Positions 21,227-24,333 of a DNA stretch of 24,333 nt are shown here, one piece after another. Below the pieces are notes generated by a model. The model ran no database searches, was not told the origin of the DNA, and was given only the letters and a program-made list of their open reading frames with translations. Position numbers and translations under genes: made by a program. Each line of letters starts with the position of its first letter. Position 1 is the stretch's first letter. Origin of the DNA: Nevskia sp043781855 (GTDB taxonomy: Bacteria > Pseudomonadota > Gammaproteobacteria > Nevskiales > Nevskiaceae); the NCBI GenBank assembly GCA_043781855.1, contig JAYWBB010000158.1:1-24333 (forward strand), written 5' to 3'.

Positions 21227-22223
21227 CCTTGCCGATCTTGCCGCGAAATACCCAGTAGGCGTAGCCGGTGTAGATCAGCACCATTGGCAACGCGAGGGCG
21301 ACGGCGATCAGCACGAAGCGCTGGCTCGACGGCGGCGCCGCCGAATTCCAGATCGTGATCGAAGGCGGCACCAGCGCCGGCCATAGACTGATCGCGATGC
21401 CGAGGAAGCCGAGCAGGAACAGCGCGATGGCATAGACGAAAGGCATCAGCTCGGCCTTGGTGCGCAGTTCGCGCCAGAGCGAGAATGCGACGACCGCCGT
21501 CGCGATCGGCACCGGCGCGAGTGTCAGCCAGCGCTGTTCGCCGAACCAGCGGACGGCGATCTGCGGGTAGGCGAGCGGCGTGTAAATGCTGATGATCGCG
21601 ATGAACGCGAGCGTCACCAGCAGCAGGTGTCCCGCGATCTTTCGCGCCCAGCCCTGCAGCGCGCCTTCGGTCTTGTGCACGAGCCAGGTGCTCGCCAGCA
21701 GCGCGTAGCCGCCGACAACGCCGAGGCCGCAGACCAGCGCGAACGGCGTCAACCAGTCCCAGGCGCCACCGGCAAAGACGACGCCTGCGGGACTGTCCGC
21801 GACTTTCACGCCTTCGATCAATCCGCCGAGCAGCAGGCCCTGCGCGAACCCGGCCGTGGTCGAACCGGCGATCAGCGCGATATTCCAGAGCCAGCGGCGT
21901 TCGAGCACGGCGCGGTAGCGAAACTCAAAGGCAACACCGCGAAAAATCAGCGCGAACAGCATCAAGAGCAGCGGAAGGTAGAAAGCCGGCAAGGCCACCG
22001 CGTAGGCGCCCGGAAACGCGGCGAACAGGACGGCACCGCCGAGGATCAGCCAGGTCTCGTTGCCGTCCCAGACCGGCGCGATGCTGGCGACCGCGATGTC
22101 GCGCGCTTCGTCGTCGGGCAGGAACGGGAACAGGATGCCGATGCCGAGATCGAAACCGTCGAGGATCACGTACAGCAGCACGCCGAAAGCGATGACGCCA
22201 GCGCTGACAAGATTGAGATCCAT
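21210..22223 (-). CDS. cydB: Cytochrome bd-type quinol oxidase subunit II
   Basis: CydB is the second membrane subunit of the bd oxidase that reduces oxygen to water with quinol. The 337-residue product starts MDLNLVSAGVIAFGVLLYVI and keeps the family signature LDGFDLGIGILFPF, VWDGNETWLILGGAVLFAAFP and AYALPAFYLPLLLMLFALI-like helices, about eight in all. It has the usual CioB length. ATG 22223 has AAGGGG seven bases upstream. It follows cydA after an unusually long 162-base gap containing two hairpins, and overlaps the DUF2474 gene. The product carries no bound haem of its own in this family. Confidence 0.94.
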   Translation of the reverse strand: MDLNLVSAGVIAFGVLLYVILDGFDLGIGILFPFLPDDEARDIAVASIAPVWDGNETWLILGGAVLFAAFPGAYAVALPAFYLPLLLMLFALIFRGVAFEFRYRAVLERRWLWNIALIAGSTTAGFAQGLLLGGLIEGVKVADSPAGVVFAGGAWDWLTPFALVCGLGVVGGYALLASTWLVHKTEGALQGWARKIAGHLLLVTLAFIAIISIYTPLAYPQIAVRWFGEQRWLTLAPVPIATAVVAFSLWRELRTKAELMPFVYAIALFLLGFLGIAISLWPALVPPSITIWNSAAPPSSQRFVLIAVALALPMVLIYTGYAYWVFRGKIGKDGYDH

Positions 22224-22301
22224 GCTATTGCCCCTTCCCGCAGGTTCTTTGATGAGGCCGGCAGCGGATTTTCATCTCCGGCAAAGCGCGGCCAGGAGCC
22301 C

Positions 22302-22358
22302 TCGCGGTTCCATGGCGAGGAGCCGCGACACAGCCAGGCGCGAAAAGACGCGCCGGCT
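22302..22358. repeat. Two adjacent stem-loops between cydA and cydB
   Basis: Stem 1 pairs TCGCGGTTCC (22302-22311) with GGAGCCGCGA (22319-22328), one mismatch and a 7-base loop. Stem 2 pairs AGCC-a-GGCGCG (22332-22342) with CGCGCC-GGCT (22349-22358) around AAAAGA. Neither has a T-run on the minus strand. They may be a dispersed intergenic (REP-like) element or a differential-expression signal. Confidence 0.65.
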
Positions 22359-22385
22359 TCGCAAACGAATTTACGGGATGTGACA

Positions 22386-23765
22386 TCAGGCGTCCGCTGG
22401 AATGACTTCGCCGACGCGCGCACCGCGCATCGCCTCGGGAGGCTTCGCCGGCAATGCCGGGCCTTGTTGCACGAGTTTGATCACGAAGTAGACGTAGGCC
22501 GAAAGCAGCAGGCCATAGACGATGAAGAAGACCAGCAGCGACCCGGCAACGGCGGACGCGGAAACCGGCGAGACCGCATCGGTCGTACGCAGGATGCCGT
22601 AAACGACCCACGGCTGGCGTCCGGTTTCCGCAACGATCCAGCCGGACAGCGTTGCGACGAAACCGAGTGGCGTCGACAGCGCCAGCGCACGGAGATACCA
22701 GCGGCTCTGTTCGAGCCGGCTGCCCCACATCAGGATCACGCCGAGCACGCCGAGCAGCGCGAACCAGAGTCCGAGCCCGACCATGATGCGAAATCCGAAG
22801 AACACCGGCAGCACCGGCGGCTGCTGATCGCGTGGCACTTCGTTGAGACCCTTCACCTCGCCGTGCAGCGTATGCGTCAGGATCAGGCTGCCCAGATTCG
22901 GAATTTTCAGCGCGTAGCGATTGACCTGTCGGGCCTGGTCCGGCAGCGCAAAAAGCACCAGCGGGACGTCGCTCTCGGTCTGCCAGAGCGCTTCCATCGC
23001 GGCGAGCTTCATCGGCTGGTGCTCGCGCACATTAAGGCCATGGAAATCGCCCGCGACAATTTGCAGCGGTGCCAGCACCGCGATGGCGCTAACCGCGAGC
23101 CGCAACCCACGCTTCGACCACGACGACGGATCATCCGACTTGTGGTGCCGGATCACTTGCAGCGCCGAAACGCCGGCGACGACGAGGGCGCTCGTCAGCA
23201 AGCTCGCGAGCACCATGTGCGTCAACCGATAGGGAAACGAGGGATTGAAAACAACCGCGAACCAGTCTTGCGGCACCAGACGGCCGCCGATCATCTCGAC
23301 GCCTTGCGGCGTCTGCATCCAGCTATTGGCGGACAGAATCCAGAACGCCGAATTGGTCGTGCCCATCGCCACCAGAAGCGTCGCGAGAAAATGCAGGCGC
23401 GGCCCGACCTTGTTCCAGCCGAACAGCATGACGCCGAGAAAACCAGCCTCGACAAAGAACGCGGTAAGCACCTCGACCGACAGCAGCGGTCCCATGACCG
23501 GCCCGGCGATCTGCGAGAAGCGGCTGAAGTTGGTGCCGATCTCGTAGGACAGCACCAGCCCCGAGACCACGCCCATGCCGAAGGTCAGCGCGAAAATCTT
23601 GACCCAGAACCGGTAGAGAACCAGATATTGCGGCCGCTTCCCGCCCGCCCAGCGCGCCTCGAACGCCACGAGGAACCAGGCGAGGCCGATGGTCAGCGTC
23701 GGGAAAAGGATGTGGAAGCCGATCGTGAATCCGAACTGGATTCTGGACAACAGCACTGCGTCCAC
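22386..23765 (-). CDS. cydA: Cytochrome bd-type quinol oxidase subunit I (short Q-loop, CIO type)
   Basis: CydA carries the haems and the quinol site. From GTG 23765 the product has 459 residues, starting MDAVLLSRIQFGFTIGFHIL with H18 as the b595/d-site ligand. It retains the acidic pair in LSVEVLTAFFVEAGFLG, the b558 histidine in YRLTHMVLASLLT, the Q-loop block REHQPMKLAAMEALW and the methionine region FRIMVGLGLW. The Q-loop is short, as in cyanide-insensitive oxidases (CioA). GGAGG lies four bases before the GTG. The frame is open to a TTG at 23822, but the extra 19 residues do not resemble CioA. It is preceded by a Crp/Fnr-type gene on the same strand and followed by cydB. Confidence 0.93.
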   Translation of the reverse strand: MDAVLLSRIQFGFTIGFHILFPTLTIGLAWFLVAFEARWAGGKRPQYLVLYRFWVKIFALTFGMGVVSGLVLSYEIGTNFSRFSQIAGPVMGPLLSVEVLTAFFVEAGFLGVMLFGWNKVGPRLHFLATLLVAMGTTNSAFWILSANSWMQTPQGVEMIGGRLVPQDWFAVVFNPSFPYRLTHMVLASLLTSALVVAGVSALQVIRHHKSDDPSSWSKRGLRLAVSAIAVLAPLQIVAGDFHGLNVREHQPMKLAAMEALWQTESDVPLVLFALPDQARQVNRYALKIPNLGSLILTHTLHGEVKGLNEVPRDQQPPVLPVFFGFRIMVGLGLWFALLGVLGVILMWGSRLEQSRWYLRALALSTPLGFVATLSGWIVAETGRQPWVVYGILRTTDAVSPVSASAVAGSLLVFFIVYGLLLSAYVYFVIKLVQQGPALPAKPPEAMRGARVGEVIPADA

Positions 23766-23869
23766 GATGCCTCCGAGTCTGGTCAGCGCGCGCACGAGTT
23801 CGGCGCCAGCCCAGTTTAGCAATCAATGTGCAGCCATCAGCAGGCCGGCAACCGGGCTCGATTCGTCAC

Positions 23870-24333
23870 TCAGTCGAGCTTGCGATGAAACAGCTTGTCG
23901 CGCTCGGTCAGGTAGAGCCAGCCCTTTTCGCGGCGGATCAGACCGTCCTTTTCGATCGTCCCGAGCACCCGGCAAAGATGCTCGGGTGTCACCGAGATCA
24001 ACTGCGCCAGCTCGCGATACTTCAGCGGCAACTGCATGCGGTAGCCCTTGCTCGTCGGCAGCAGCTCGCAGGCGCCGGCCAGATTCCAGATCAGTTGCTC
24101 GACGCGCTCGCGCACCGAGAGATAGCCGAGCTGGGCGCTGCGATCCAGCAGCGTGGCGAGCAGGTTGCAGTGATTGAGATGCAGCGTCCAGGACATTTCC
24201 GCGTTCTGCTTGATCAGATCGTTGAAGGTCACAGCCGCTACGCGGCGCATGCGCGTATTGCGCGTCACCACTGCAGCCGAGATGAAATGCACACCGAGGA
24301 TCGCGCAGGAGTCGCCGATCAGCGAGCCCGGCG
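23870..24333 (-). CDS. Crp/Fnr-family transcriptional regulator, 5' end beyond window
   Basis: The minus frame is open from the right edge to the stop at 23872-23870, leaving 154 C-terminal residues. It begins inside the cNMP-like sensor barrel (PGSLIGDSCAILGVHFISAA). The long dimerisation helix follows (about FNDLIKQNAEM to LLDRSAQLGY), then the winged helix-turn-helix (YRELAQLISVTPEHLCRVLGTIEK, then DGLIRREKGWLYL). Any N-terminal Fe-S cysteines would lie outside the window, so an FNR/ANR-type oxygen sensor cannot be told from a CRP-like one. It sits 104 bases before cydA on the same strand, and control of the oxidase operon is a reasonable inference. Internal GTG 24292 is not taken as a start. 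Confidence 0.88.
   Translation of the reverse strand, partial: PGSLIGDSCAILGVHFISAAVVTRNTRMRRVAAVTFNDLIKQNAEMSWTLHLNHCNLLATLLDRSAQLGYLSVRERVEQLIWNLAGACELLPTSKGYRMQLPLKYRELAQLISVTPEHLCRVLGTIEKDGLIRREKGWLYLTERDKLFHRKLD

Noticed and set aside
21627..23819. A 730-codon open plus-strand frame running across cydB and cydA
   Set aside because: It is antisense to two clear membrane-protein genes. The translation is rich in Arg, Gln, His, Glu and Asp with no domain, as expected from the complement of GC-rich, codon-biased genes.
23813..23826. Possible FNR box upstream of cydA
   Set aside because: Only one half-site (ATCAA, 23822-23826) matches TTGAT-N4-ATCAA; the other half has one of five bases correct.

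Overview
The window is GC-rich chromosomal DNA of a gammaproteobacterium. The pcnB-folK pair, a GreB of the length and N-terminus seen in this class, a subclass I Fpr, SelO, and a CTC-anticodon tRNA-Glu all point there. The HSDL2-like dehydrogenase and the RND transporter with a nucleotide-binding tail would suit a Nevskiales/Xanthomonadales-type lineage, but that placement is inference. Genes are densely packed on both strands. I see no insertion sequence, prophage, CRISPR array, rRNA or origin.

Left part (1-6450). A cupin_8/JmjC-like gene runs off the left edge. Next come folK and pcnB on the minus strand, then tRNA-Glu(CTC) and fpr on the plus strand. pcnB has no ATG, GTG, TTG or CTG codon in frame between the tRNA gene and its first conserved block, so a rare AUC or AUU start is likely, as reported for E. 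coli pcnB. A cytoplasmic-looking serine hydrolase with five BTRD1-type repeats follows, closed by a strong intrinsic terminator, then an RNase T2 family RNase I.

Middle part (6560-16890). A single-domain response regulator is translationally coupled to a REC-GGDEF-EAL protein whose GGDEF and EAL motifs are both degenerate. An EamA permease gene and a prohibitin-like gene converge on each other. A five-gene minus-strand cluster follows: LolA-like periplasmic protein, RND/MMPL transporter with a C-terminal cyclic-nucleotide-binding domain, secreted metallo-beta-lactamase-fold hydrolase, HSDL2-like dehydrogenase and greB. It looks like an envelope lipid or hydrophobic-molecule handling module with an uncharacterised regulatory input, and is the best candidate for an undescribed system.

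Right part (16930-24333). A frameshifted remnant of a FAD monooxygenase separates that cluster from a small operon (PLDc_N membrane protein, DUF1244, DUF2845). The operon's first ATG directly follows a 17-bp inverted repeat that could hide its ribosome binding site. Then come ndh (NDH-2) and selO on the plus strand. They converge with a cyanide-insensitive-type cytochrome bd oxidase operon (cydA, cydB and a 43-residue DUF2474 gene overlapping cydB), preceded by a Crp/Fnr-family regulator cut by the right edge. Together these form a redox neighbourhood: a non-pumping NADH dehydrogenase, an alternative quinol oxidase, a redox-linked AMPylator and a candidate sensor-regulator.
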